NCBI GenBank assembly: GCA_017590115.1
Contig: JAGGNK010008781.1
Coordinates: forward strand, 7,915,371 to 7,979,370
DNA length: 64,000 bases
Reading direction: 5' to 3'
Origin: Montifringilla adamsi
Lineage: Eukaryota; Chordata; Aves; Passeriformes; Passeridae
Part shown: positions 48,471 to 64,000 of the stretch, in pieces
Layout of the letters: the number at the start of each line of letters is the position of its first letter
Position numbering within the stretch: position 1 is the stretch's first letter
Program-made: the position numbers and the translations under genes
The notes under the pieces: generated by a model
What the model was told of the DNA's origin: nothing
Database searches by the model: none
What the model saw: only the letters and a program-made list of their open reading frames with translations

Positions 48471-51400
48471 TGACTGTGCGTTTACAGTAATTTTATTTAC
48501 AAGTTACCATGACACCTGTAGTACTACAGTTTTTATAACACCATTAGCAGTAAAGTAAGTCACATCTAAGAAGAGTAGGAGGCAGCAGAGAAAATGTGCA
48601 CAGAGAAGGCAGAAAGGCTATTTAGCTATAAGTGAAAGTAAGTCTTTCTACAGACCTAGGAAGCGAGAAGGAATATATGTTGAGAAGAACAAGCTCTTCA
48701 GCCCTCTTATTTCTACAGCATGAAATTTTTTGTACAGTAACAATTTAGTACAATGAGTACTACACTAGCAGTCAAATGCAAGTGATAGGGAGAAAACTGT
48801 CTTAATATCTTGCCCTTTTGAGCATCCAGAAATGGAACCCAAAGCTTCTCTTTGAATGGAGTTATCGAGGGCTGGTTTACTTGCAGAGCAGAATTGCTAC
48901 TGGGGGGCAGGAGGGAACAGAACTTATGACTAGAGAGTTCCCAAGCATTGCATATTGCCTGTGAGGTCTTATCTGGTCTTAAGTAGTTGGTGAGCAAAGC
49001 CAGTTGCAGCATTCCACAGAAGTCTTTTTACAGTGCTGTGCTCTAAAGCTGAGTACAGTTTAGCAGAATCCTAAAATCAAGCAGAGAAAAAAAGCCCTTC
49101 TGCTCTCTTACCATCATTGGCTCTAATGATGCTGGTGTTGAGCCTGGGCCTTTCTCAAGAGGAACAATGTGGAGGAACAAATCTGGAAAAACACTCTAGA
49201 CTTAGATGTATTCTGATGACAAGACTCTGAAGAAAATAAGTTTAATGCAGCATCAGGTGCAACCCTTTTCTGCTTCAAAGTACAGCAACAGCTTCCAGAA
49301 AGCAAACAAGTGTTATCCAGGACCTGGTTTTCCCCCAGACGCCTTTAACAGCCTGGAGCGACTGTCAGTGCACACAATCCATGCTAGTGGCTGCAAAGAC
49401 AATGAAAATACAAGCTGCACAGTAATAATTATTTCCACTAGTAACTACAAACAGGATATATTGCTTTTGGTACAATGCCATTTATTGTCACAAGAAGAAA
49501 ACCAGTGATTAAGTTGAGCACATGAGTTATGCAGACCTTTGCCATGCTGGAACAACAGCATATTTTACTTACAGAAATGTCCCCAAGTCAGCTGTAAAAA
49601 CAGCTTAACACAGTTCCTCCAGAATACCAAGCATATCCTCAAATCCAAATTTATATTACATTTAGCTACAACAGAATGATTAAGAAATGGTTTTGTTTTC
49701 AATCCCCACTTTTGTCTGGAGTGCTGTGCTTATACTGCATGGAGGCACACAGAATCAAAACACGGAGCTACAGTGACAGCCACAACACTCACTGAAATAC
49801 TTCTGAGTGGGCAAACTGGCCTGCAAGTTTGTGTCCCCTCCACACCTGTGCAAACCTACTCTGGAAGCCTGCAAAGGTATGTATGTGTACAAAAACTAAC
49901 AAAAAGTTTTTTAAAACAGAGAATGCATTAGAAAGTCTAAAGTTTACTCTTGAGTCTTGTGGTGCCTTAACTGTAAGTTAGAATATCTGTGAGTTTTAAC
50001 ACTTCTAGGAACAAAGAAAGGATTTTTAGTCCAAATTTCCTTTTCAGCAATAGCTATAAAAATTAAAGGTGACCTAGGAGAAAAGCTTGACTAAAAAACC
50101 TTCCAGCTCTCTTGTGGTATCATCAGCTCAGTGAGTCTCAAGCCAAAATTCTGAATATTCAGCATTTTTGCATTTGCAGTATTAAGGCAGAAAAAGATGT
50201 TCACAGCAAGCTGTTTAGTCTTGGATGTTACAAAAAAATCACAAACAACAAACCAACAAAAACAAATAAACAAACAATCCTCCTAAAAGGTGCATCTCAA
50301 GTCTTTTAGTAATAGCAAATTTTAAAAAATTCTATGGCATTCTCTTACAGCTTTGGGTTATCTTGTGGGTTTTTTTGTTAAAAAAGTCTGAATTTTCAGA
50401 CATAGATCACACATTACAGATAGAGAGATTAACATCTTCCATTATTTCTAAGTTGTGTGTTCAAGGTCAGAATTAAACTCGCAGGGTGGAATGAGAGATC
50501 CCTGCCCTGCCAACGCCCTGGCTGCTGCCACGGCAGGGCTGGCCCAGGACTGGAGCTGCCCTGCACCATCTCGGTTTTCTCCCCAGAGCCAGTGGCAGAG
50601 CCAGGGCTCCAGGTCAGCTGCCTGTCCCCAGGCCCAGCTCTGTGAAGCACAACTGTGTCCTGAGCTCAGCTGTACAGAGGCAAACAATGAAAGAAGCAAA
50701 TAAAAGCAGAGCTGTGAGACCGCAGGAATCGACAAGCGTGCAAGGTAAGGAAAAGTAAGAACAAAGGACTGAAGTCATCAAGCCAGAGCAGACAAGGGAC
50801 TTTGGAGAAAGCTCCCAACATGGAAAGCGTAAACCCCTGAGCAAGAGCAGAGTTGCTGGAAGAGCAAACTCAGATCAAAGGTCAGCCCAGTGCAAGCAGC
50901 AAGGCAAGGAGACAGGGAGGAGCAGTGCTGCAGGCAGCAGCCAAAAGCTGAGTGCACACAAACTCACAGACTGGCAAGAGACATGAAAGTATTTTTATTA
51001 CTGTCTTTTTAGGTGAAAAAACACTGCAAACCCAAGACCCTGGCAAGGCATTTCTTGCTCTTTTCAGGGAAATCAGGAATGGAAGACTTCAAGTCTCCTC
51101 TCTTCAGCTTCCACATACAAACACAAGCTACCTCTGTACTAAACTAGAAGGATCACCCATTTTTCTACCACACTAATTAATCAGCTGGAAAGAGAAGGAA
51201 CTTCAGGAAAAATGGGTTCTGTGTGTGTGCACGCTGAGAGGAAAACAAGAGCCAGCTTTAGGGAACTTGCAGGAAGTTTTCAGTATTCACAAGGTACATC
51301 AGTTTAACAGGATCAATAATCTGCTGTTTATCATCAGAACACTCACAAATCCCATAGAATATTTTTTTTGTAACAAGTGGAAGTTGATTAGACTGTTTAA

Positions 51401-53364
51401 ACACAGAGAAAAGTAAATTGTCAATAGCAAGGTGTACTGAAAAAAAGGGCAGAGTTTTAGAAAACACTTGAAGGAAAGTTGTCAGTGTCAATTTATAAAT
51501 TACAGGGGAAAAAGAGAGGTTACAGAACAGTTCTCACATCCAACTCCCAAGATCAAGCTTCACACAAACAGCACGTGAGCAGGGCTGCCTTCCTGCCGGG
51601 GATGTGAACATCCCTGAGACCAGGGTGGTGTTCAGCAGACACACTGAAGTTGCCTTTGGAAGCAGAGTTGAGGCTCTAGAACTCCTTCTGAAGCTACCTG
51701 GACTTGTGTGGTGAGAAGAGCAAGGTAACTGCCAACAGACCTGGCACACATTGATGCAATGATGTTTGTGAGTCTTCTCCATGCCTCAAGTGTTTTTTAT
51801 TTTTTAAGCTTTTCAGTGTTACATATATGCAATTTAGTAGAAAGAATAACTGAAGATGAAACATGCACAACACAGAATTATCTTTGGTCTGCAAAGTCCT
51901 GGGTCAGAGTTCTACACAGCTTGATGCCATCAGACCTACATGAATCTCTTCCAACAAACACGGCTTGTCCTCAAAAGCAGCTCCTTGCCAGTCTTCCTGA
52001 GTATTTGAGTGCAGCATCTCCCCAGCACCTGGGGGTTCACTGGAACCACCACCCCAACCCATGTGCCCAACAGCTCAGGAGTGCCCACTACACCTGAAGC
52101 TTACAGATGGAGAGCTTACAGCCACTTCTGGTGAAACACAGGAAATCTGTGATGTATTTCAAACTAATCCCACTGAAACAAGGATCACAACAATATTAAG
52201 TCGATCAGTTATTTGTCAAAATCTTCCTGGAGCCAAGCAGCTGTGCAGTTGTACCTTGAAGTCCCTTCCTGAAGTGCATGCTACAGTGAACACACCTTCT
52301 GCCAGGGGAACAGCCACAGCCAACAAAAATGTTAAGAACACACAGAAACATGGTGAAAATGAAATTCTGTATTATTCTTGGGGGGAAAAAATTGTATTCT
52401 GCAGTGAAAGCCAAGGAGGGGAATGAGAGATGCATTTTTACAAGCCAATCTCAGAGCTGTTACACACCTGCCAGTTATGGTTAAGCTTTCTTTAGTTTCA
52501 GGTCACATTTTTTGCTTTTCATATTAACTAGAGAAGTTTTTAGCTGCCATTATCCAGCTACACCTTTTAAGAGTTAAATTCTTTGAAGAAGAATTAAAAT
52601 TCCATGACAGTGATATGAACTTACTTGCACTGCTCCCAGAAATCACACATTTCAAATCCCTGGTTGGAGAAAAACCTTTTTGTACTGAAATGAAAACATT
52701 TTGTTTCTAAGGATTACACAAGTAAAAATTTTCAAGATTTCATGGGAACAGTGCAATATGAATATCCATATAAAGAGTGTCTGTGAAAAAGCCTGTGAAC
52801 CATCAGGTAACACTGACATTGATTTGCATCATTCAAAGGGTCAAGATTTCATCATTTTCTCACACCAAAGATAAAACATTCTGCCTGTCTATAAAGAAAG
52901 CTCATCTGTGGGTTTTTAAATTTTTTTTTTTTGGGATGGCTTCCCTAATTTAATTGGTACAAGTTGGTACAGTTACACAGGGGGACACACACCTTGAGCA
53001 GCTCCAGCTCTGCCTGCAGGTTGCTCCCCGTGCACTTCCAAGGAGGGGCGGCTTTGGCTCAGCCAATGGACCAGCTCAGGCCAAAGCAAAGTCCCAGTCG
53101 TTCTAGATATGCACGGAACTATGCTGGTTTGGTAATACAGGGACACAATTTAATGATTTTCTTTGCATTTGTTTTTACAAGATTCAGATGCCAAAAACAA
53201 AACAGAACATTAAGTTACCTGATTTAAAAAAGAAAATCACAAACGTTTACAACATCAAAAGAATAAGACGAAATATAAACCTTTGCTACTTACAATTGAT
53301 CTATACAGATTAACCAAATCACAAATCTGTCACAATATAAATGTTTAATTGTTACAATGAATAA
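48471..53364. other. non-coding DNA downstream of the main MAPK1 poly(A) site
   Basis: About 4.9 kb without repeats or coding exons that I recognise. The texture is AT-rich and UTR-like, with a GC-richer patch at 50.5-50.7 kb. ORFs of up to 121 codons have no family resemblance. It may be extended MAPK1 3'UTR if the signal at 48.49 kb is used, or plain intergenic DNA. Confidence 0.5.
48492..48497 (-). terminator. minus-strand poly(A) signal of unassigned transcript
   Basis: The minus strand reads GTAAATAAAATTACTG and then, 20-40 nt further, a GT-rich stretch (TTTGTGGTGCTGCTCTGT). Both halves of a poly(A) site are therefore present. It lies 8.8 kb downstream of the start of the MAPK1 3'UTR exon. 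It could be a distal MAPK1 site or the end of a separate transcript. Confidence 0.4.
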
Positions 53365-53381
53365 GAACATACAGAAAATGA

Positions 53382-53391
53382 TTTATTTATT
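53382..53391 (-). terminator. MAPK1: MAPK1 poly(A) signal (tandem AATAAA)
   Basis: The minus strand reads AATAAATAAATC, two overlapping AATAAA hexamers, followed by a T/G-rich stretch (TTTTCTGTATGTTCTT). Cleavage is expected near 53,365. The length of 3'UTR this gives is close to that of the long mammalian isoform. Confidence 0.6.
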
Positions 53392-55538
53392 TTTTATAAA
53401 ATCTTCCTTTGCTTTTTTATTTTAAACTTACCATTAACTAAATTAGCTATGCAGGACTTGTGGGGTACATGACTAAGAAGGCACCAACAGTACAAAGCAA
53501 AGACAAAGCAGTTTGAGTATTTTAAGAGTGCTCTACACTGATACAACACGAGAAAAGGCAACAATAGTAAGTAAACCAGCTGCAACCTTTAGAAATTTGT
53601 TCTAGATTTACACATGTAGTCCAACTTTTACATTTCTGCCGATGTGTCACTTGGTTTGATCACAGCACATGCTACAAAAACCACTGTAAGCTTCACTTTA
53701 CTAATGTGCACTTTTCACTAATTTAGTGTCTTGATTTCAATTGTTAACTAAACCATTTTGATCCACAAATGTATTTAAAACTTAGTAAAAGGATTGTTTG
53801 GACTTTTTTGTTTAAACCACTGCATTTACAAAAATATTTCCCCTAAAATCTGGGATTGCTTGAAGACATTGCTGTACAAATATAAAAGTACTATGCAAGG
53901 GACCAAATTCATAAGTATATGGTGTGTATGTATAGACCTATATTTATACCATATCACTGTGCTGTAACAACACAATAAATTTATCAATAACCAAGGACTA
54001 TATAAACTACACTAACATAAGCAAATATATATTAATAAAGTTTAAATCTATAGTACAGTTGCTCAGCAAACAACTTTGACATGGTATAAATATATCATAG
54101 CATATTACAGTGGGCAGCAACAACAGGTTTTTCTTTCTCTCATTCTGCAAGGAAAGCCCTGCTCAGCTCCTCAGGTTTTGTTTGGCCACTGCCGAGTTCT
54201 GTCCCCGCTGCCGCTCCCGGAAGCTCCCGGCGCACGCGGCCCAGCTCTGGTGTCACAGCGGTGAGGAAGAGTCTGGCCACAGGCAGGACAGCAGAGTCAG
54301 AGGCTTGTTTGCCAAAGTATCCATGAGAATTTTGTGTTTGCATATTTTTCTTCAGCTGTAAGGTTGGAATGTTTTTGACAGTGAACTGTTTACATTCCTT
54401 ATTCCCAAAGCATCTTTACCATGAAATATGCATGCTACTTCGATTAAGAGTTGCTGTTCTCCGCTTTAAAATATAAAAACTGCATAAAGAAAAGAACCCA
54501 ATGTAAAATGATGAAATAACTGACCTAACACAGTGTTGTTAGAGGCACCTTCTTTAAACTATTTTTAAAATCTCACCAAAAAAAAATCGTGCTTCAGCAT
54601 TTGACGCATCAACAAATTCAACCCAACAATGTTTACTGGATTCAGTAAAAGACTGATGAATGTGGTTATGGATCCTGATGGACGCCAATTGGATCCAGCA
54701 AAAGTAGCTAAGGAAGAAAGCCCAAAAGCACCAGACATTAGGTAAAGCAAATCCTCGGCTTCTCACTCAGAGAGACAGGATGCAAGGGTAAGTCTACACC
54801 ACCCCAAACATCCCAAATTAAAGACAGTATTAAAAAAAAGAATTGGGAAAGAGAAGGGTGAAGTAAGCTGCCGAAGTTCTTCCTTAATAAATTAAAACGG
54901 AGGTGTTACAAACTAATTTCAGTAACAGTCATCTTTCCAACCATGCCAAAAATTATTCCCGTTGTAATGATGATCATGCAAGTAGCAGAGATTCTAGAAC
55001 TATTTCAACTTTTCAAAACTGAGTGAGAAAAGCATTTTGGTAAAGATGTGTAGAAAGGTCAAGAGAAATTTCTACACTGGTATCAACAGTCAAGTGCATA
55101 TTTCTTCTACAGAAATGTTTTTAGCATAGGTTCCATACCACGATTCCATGATCACTTGTGCAGTGTCCTGACAATGCTCCGAATTTGTTCCCCACGTCAG
55201 AGATTTATGTACCACAGGAACTTCCTAATAGAAAATGCCCTTTAATAATGAACCCTTGCTTATTAAAAATTAGTTTTGGCAGATTAACACTTAAACTATA
55301 GGAAAACAAAATTGAAATGGAATCTTGTAAGCACCCTTATCTACTGGAGTCTAAGTTAATGGCTTTCTAGATTTCTCTGAAGAGCAGACTAAATGGTATG
55401 AGGAAGCCTGGAGTTATTAACCAGCCAGCATCCTTATGTACTACAGTAGCAATTGAACCTGATTTCCATTCAAAGACATTACCCAAGAGGAAACCAAAAA
55501 CTAATTCTTAATGTTAATGTGAAGATATAAGATTTAAA

Positions 55539-55544
55539 TTTATT
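55539..55544 (-). terminator. MAPK1: possible proximal MAPK1 poly(A) signal
   Basis: A minus-strand AATAAA (GGAAATAAATTT) lies about 1.7 kb into the 3'UTR exon. MAPK1 produces mRNAs with short and long 3'UTRs in mammals, so use of this site would be unsurprising, but nothing in the sequence proves it. Confidence 0.35.
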
Positions 55545-57247
55545 TCCAGGAATTACAAGTGCATTTTGTTCATATTAGCAAGCAGTCTTTATACAATCCA
55601 TTCTTCACTGCTGCCAAAATAAAATGAGAAAAAGACAGCAGAGATATGAAAAGCTAAAAATAGAACTATTTTTCCTAAGTTATTTGTTGAATAGCATTTC
55701 AGTTGAACACAACTCAGAGGTAACAATAGATTATTTTTTTTTCTCAATCATAGGCATGTGGCACTTAGACAATCATCTTTGCACAGAAAGCTTTAACAGT
55801 CATGCGAGGGCACAGTAATTATTTTAAACAAGGCAAATTTCTCACCACAGAGAGCAGTGGGGAAAGAAAAGGAGGCACTGCACTGGAACATAACACCTAG
55901 TAAACTCCACATTATACAATTTCAGTAACAAATACTTGAAAAGATCATTAAAAGGTATACAATTTTAGATGTTATTTAGTGCTAGCTTTGTTTGGTTGTC
56001 CTAACTCAGCATTATCAGAAAAGTTTGATAGTACTTGACAACAGAACAGTACTTCATGTCACGAGCTCATGGAGGCTTGATTACAAATCACCATAGTGTA
56101 GGTTGCAAGAAATGAACTTGAGATGCTGACATGCTGTAGGAGCAAAAGTAAAATCAAACTTTCTCATTTGAAGATGCAGTGTTCCTCTCTGCAAGAATCT
56201 AAATGTCAGTGATTAGATTCAAATGTCAAAACTATCAATCCTCATTTGAAGCATTTCATTGGTAAGCAGGATGTAGACTGAGTTAATTAACATGATATTC
56301 TGATTTCTTGCTTTTCTTGCTTGCCACTAGATACGGCTGCCTCGCCCAGGAAAAGCACTGGCCATGGGGTCACGGTGCCATCGTGGTCTGTGTTAACCCT
56401 TCCAGCACTCAGGGAGCAAGGAGCAGCTGCAGCTGCCACCTTGCCTTTGCACAGGCTGTACAAACACTACTGCATGGTAGGAACTTTGGGAGTAGTATGC
56501 CTCCAGCATGGGTAAACTTTAAATGATCTCTCTTAGGAAAAGCAGGGAGAAAAAGGTACAAATTTTGTCAATACATGGAAAAATGTTTCTTAGATGAATT
56601 CAGTTAGGTTGGGCTCCTATGTGGCTCTTACACTGGATAGAATACCTGTATGTACAGCACAGGACACCCAAACAAGTGCATAAGCAAGATTAACATGAAC
56701 ACAACTTATGCTGCAATCCATAGCATAATGGTACACTCTGCCGGATGCTAACCAACCATTTCTATTTAAAAAGGACGTGCAAAAAAAATCTGGGATGTCA
56801 CTGACTTAAAGTGCCCTGAATAGTAGCTTTTCTAAAAAAAAAATGCCAGCGACTTCAGTAAAGTCAGAAAAACACAGTTCATGGTGTAAACGTCTTACAG
56901 GTTAATGAATTATCTTCTTGGATATTGATCCAGGAGTGAAAGGAACCACTGCATCTTTCAAACCAGAAAGCAAGCAGTTAAAACACGGGCAGCAGTAGGT
57001 GCACGTACAGTACAGTACTGCAACAGGTCAACAATGGGCATTACGCATAGGAGTGTCAATTACAATTCTTCAGGCTTAAAAGATTCATTGAAAGCATGAA
57101 AAGCCAAAACTACCAGGAACCGCCCTCCTGAATGGCTCAAAGGAGTTAGTGGATAAGCTGAGAGAGGCCACAAGACATGACCAACAATAAAGAACTGGGA
57201 AGAGGAACAGCAACATTTGAGCATGCCCAGTCCTTTAAGTCCTTGTC

Positions 57248-59513
57248 CTACAAGAGAGCAGAGATATATTTCAGTGAAGCAGGTTTAACATCACCTTTTA
57301 AAACAAGCCCTTTCCCATTTCTGTGCTCTGTGCACACTGTGCTCACCATCAGCCAGAGCCAGCAGGATCTACAGATGTTAAAAAAGAATTCAGAGACAGT
57401 AGATCTCAGGGCATTCCATTTTAAGCTATTAATTCTTCAAAAGATTAAGAAGATTAAACATAACTAATCAATGGAGTAACATGGTTTGTCTGAACCAAAA
57501 ATCGGTTATTTTCATATTTCTTCTCAATTCCAAAACCCACAGCTCAGGGGAAACTTTGAATCTTGAGAAACAGCCCAGTGAGAAGAGCTGGCTGATTGAG
57601 CAAAGAGGGAGTGTGCAGGAGAACAGGAATGCACAGCAGGACACTGTTACTGTGCATTTGAAGCCAACTCCTGGGGACTGGCCCTCACTAGGATGTCAAG
57701 CAGCTATGTTTAAACTGTTGTGCTATGGCATAGCTGGCAATCCTAACCACAGATGACTCGGACAAATTACCAGCATATCCTCATCAAGCTAAGTACAATG
57801 TTTCAATTTCAGTATTATGCTGGCCAAATCAACTCTGCATAGCAGCATTTGAAGGTAAGGATTTTATCAAACCAGAAATTTCTGCTAGCAACAGATCACT
57901 GATATCTTTATCCCTAATCCTTTCATGCCTTAATCCCTAATACAACCCAGGTAAGTATGGTCTGAGCAAAGAGGCAAGCATGAGATCACAAACCATGATT
58001 TACCACATCAGTAACCACTCACTATCCTTCCTTAAGACTACACCCTATTAGGAACAGGCTTCATCTTGTTCCTAAAGATTTCTGTAACTTTCTTCCACCA
58101 TGTGCACATGCACAGCTCTGTTCTCACTCAGAAAACATGGGTGGGACATTAACACCAGCCAGTTACTGTGTCCCAGGTCTGCTCTGTTAACAATGCCAAC
58201 TAACAGAACCAGTGTGTGAACCTCAGATTTCCCTACCTTTTCATTATTACAACAGTTCCAATATCACCTAGCAAGCTTAAATACACAAAATGCAGTATTT
58301 GTAAAAACTGAAACTTGTTCATTTGTGAGCTTCTATACATCTAAATATTTAAGCCAGTGGCAACAGTAGTTACCCTATTAAAGTAAAAACTGTACTTTTA
58401 AAAGTTTCCCCACTTTCTTTTCTTTTTCTTTCCTATTAATTCATCATTAAATGAAAACCTGGGGGTACATGCAATGCAGAAACTGAAATCACATTTTTAG
58501 TGCAGAAAAATTATTGCTTATAGCAAAGCCACAAAGTTCCTGCACACTGCCAGCAGAGCTGTGGATTTCTGGCAGCAAGGAAGTGCCCTGGCTCAAAACT
58601 TCACCTTCCTGCTGGAACTGCCCACGCAAAGCGTGATTGCAGAATGCTGCTCTGAGGAGGGAAAGCACAGAGAGCACAAAGCAGGAAACCAAGGGCAGCC
58701 TGTTGCCTTTGGCTTGTTTTTCCTTTCCACTCATAAAGATGTGATACTTTCCCCTATCAGTATCACAGAAGTTTCACAGGTACTCCAATCAAGTCAGTGT
58801 TTGACCGATTTGGTATGAAACTCCTGAGACTTGCAAGCCTTGTGGTACAGGAAGACCAGTTAAGGTCATTGATTTTTAAAAAAAAGGCAGTCAGTAAATA
58901 TCAGTACATTTCATCTTAAATTGAACTTTCAGACCTTCAAAATGCTAGGAAGACTAATCGTAATTCATTTATGAATACTTAAATACCTATTCTTATTTAC
59001 TCACACTATTTGGGAGCTACTTAAAACTAAAGATAATTCCTACTGAAGTTTCATGTGTGGGTTTTTTCCTTTAAAATAACTTAAGAGATTTCTCCTCTGT
59101 ATATTACATTTAGGAGGAGGTTTTTTAAAGAGCATTTGAAGCCATATGACAAAATTATGTATCTGTAAAATATGAAGAACATTGCCCCCTAAAATGTTTT
59201 TTTTAAATAAAATTTGCATTTCAAAATGTTACCATTGCTTTTATTCTAAGCAGCACTATTGAAATGCAATTCTTATTCCCTAAATGTAACCTACAAGTAA
59301 GGTAAACACCTCGGACAATTGGCTGGATTCCATGTGGACACCTCAATGCTGTGGGCAAACAGAAACTTTCCTCAAAAACAGGACAGAACTGAGGTCAGCC
59401 CCTTGGACAGGGAGTTGCTAGGTACTGGGAAAGGGAAGTCCTACATTTCACCAGCAGCACCAAAGTCCCAGATGTCCCCCCTGCCTGAGTGTCCCCTGTT
59501 GCTGTGACTTTAC
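57248..59513 (-). other. MAPK1: MAPK1 intron within the 3'UTR
   Basis: A 2.3-kb GT-AG intron separating the stop-codon exon from the 3'UTR exon. It is AT-rich and no repeat or additional exon is recognised. Confidence 0.88.
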
Positions 59514-63385
<3,872 letters not shown>

Positions 63386-64000
63386 CTGCAAGTGAAGCAG
63401 AAGCACATTTTTGTCAAATTTTTATATAATAGCAGCAGCATGTTACTTTAGTAAACTGTGAAAGTGCACACAAATCATCTTTTTCTTTTTCAGATGAGTC
63501 GTGTTTGCTCATGCTGTTTGGTTTTTCTGTACAAATAAAATAATTAAGGACCATATATTAAAACACTACTTTGAAGGGGTAGCTTCAAAGAACTGAAGTC
63601 TCCAAGATACGGTTTTCCAAAAGGATTTTTTAAGTTTAGCTAAATCTGTTACCAACTGCAAATTGTTGAGATTCCCTAATTTTATAACATTTTGGAAACC
63701 AGGTATTCTGAATTGCACAGCCCCTGACAGAGTGCTGAACATGTGTGAAAGCAGCTGTCCCTGAGGGGATCTAAGCAGCACTCCAGGACCAGGCCTTTGG
63801 CAAAGGGGGAAATGGCCACATCAACGGCTGTTGGTTGGCTGCTCTGTACAACACGACAGGCAGGAAGGGGTGAAGATGCTGGGAGGAGACCACACCAGTC
63901 ACTGGGGTACAACAGGAATGGAACAAACAGGGGGATATCCGCGTGTATGGCTAACCCGTGCCATCCACAGTGACACCCGTCAGTGACAGAGCCCCACTGT
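63386..64000 (-). other. MAPK1: MAPK1 intron preceding residue 204 (runs off the window)
   Basis: The intron 5' of the GYTKSID exon extends to the right edge. The preceding coding exon, expected to end in the APEIMLNSK segment, is not inside the window. The last 300 bases are GC-richer but show no exon. Confidence 0.85.

Larger units (their letters stand above)
53365..57247 (-). other. MAPK1: MAPK1 3'UTR exon (exon 9)
   Basis: The minus strand has an acceptor CTCTCTTGTAG|GACAAGG at 57247. The bases that follow match the human MAPK1 3'UTR as I remember it: GACAAGG at the start, TCTTCCCAGTTCTT, GCTTATCCACT, CTCCTTTGAGCC. Further in come GGTTTGAAAGATGCAGTGGT near 56,950 and GGGCACTTTAAGTCAGTGAC near 56,810. 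This places the exon with high confidence. The 3' end is set by tandem AATAAA motifs at 53382-53391, giving about 3.9 kb. The exon is entirely non-coding. Confidence 0.88.

Overview
The window is vertebrate nuclear DNA and almost certainly avian. It carries two recognisable protein-coding genes, both on the minus strand and both spliced: YPEL1 (complete coding sequence, four coding exons) and the 3' half of MAPK1/ERK2 (coding exons for residues 204-360 plus the 3'UTR exon). Adjacent YPEL1 and MAPK1 in the same orientation match human 22q11 (PPIL2-YPEL1-MAPK1-PPM1F). Bird origin is supported by CR1-type LINE 3' ends and by a solo LTR that resembles passerine endogenous retrovirus LTRs. The passerine part is a weaker inference than the bird part.

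Layout. 1-12.2 kb: moderately GC-rich flank with no coding exon I can recognise. The syntenic neighbour PPIL2 was looked for and not found. 12.2-16.5 kb: YPEL1 3'UTR ending in a good poly(A) signal. 16.5-30.7 kb: YPEL1 coding exons; the largest intron (about 11.4 kb) holds a CR1 fragment and a near-perfect 368-bp tandem duplication. 30.7-33.3 kb: first intron. About 33.2-35.1 kb: CpG island with a CRE palindrome, GC boxes, a CCAAT box and a palindromic MEF2/TATA element; this is the YPEL1 promoter region. 35.1-48.5 kb: AT-rich intergenic DNA with a 53-nt hairpin, a 358-bp solo LTR and a weak CR1 remnant. 48.5-53.4 kb: non-coding DNA that ends at a strong minus-strand poly(A) signal. 53.4-57.2 kb: MAPK1 3'UTR exon. 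57.2-64 kb: MAPK1 coding exons 8, 7, 6 and introns. The N-terminal half of MAPK1 lies to the right of the window.

Most six-frame ORFs here are chance readings in introns, UTRs, repeats or the CpG island. I found no operon, CRISPR array, tRNA, rRNA or prokaryote-like system. The items most worth a second look are a GC-AG intron in YPEL1, the MEF2/TATA palindrome in its CpG island, the hairpin at 36.43 kb, the fresh tandem duplication in the YPEL1 intron, and the distal poly(A) signal 5 kb beyond the expected MAPK1 3' end.
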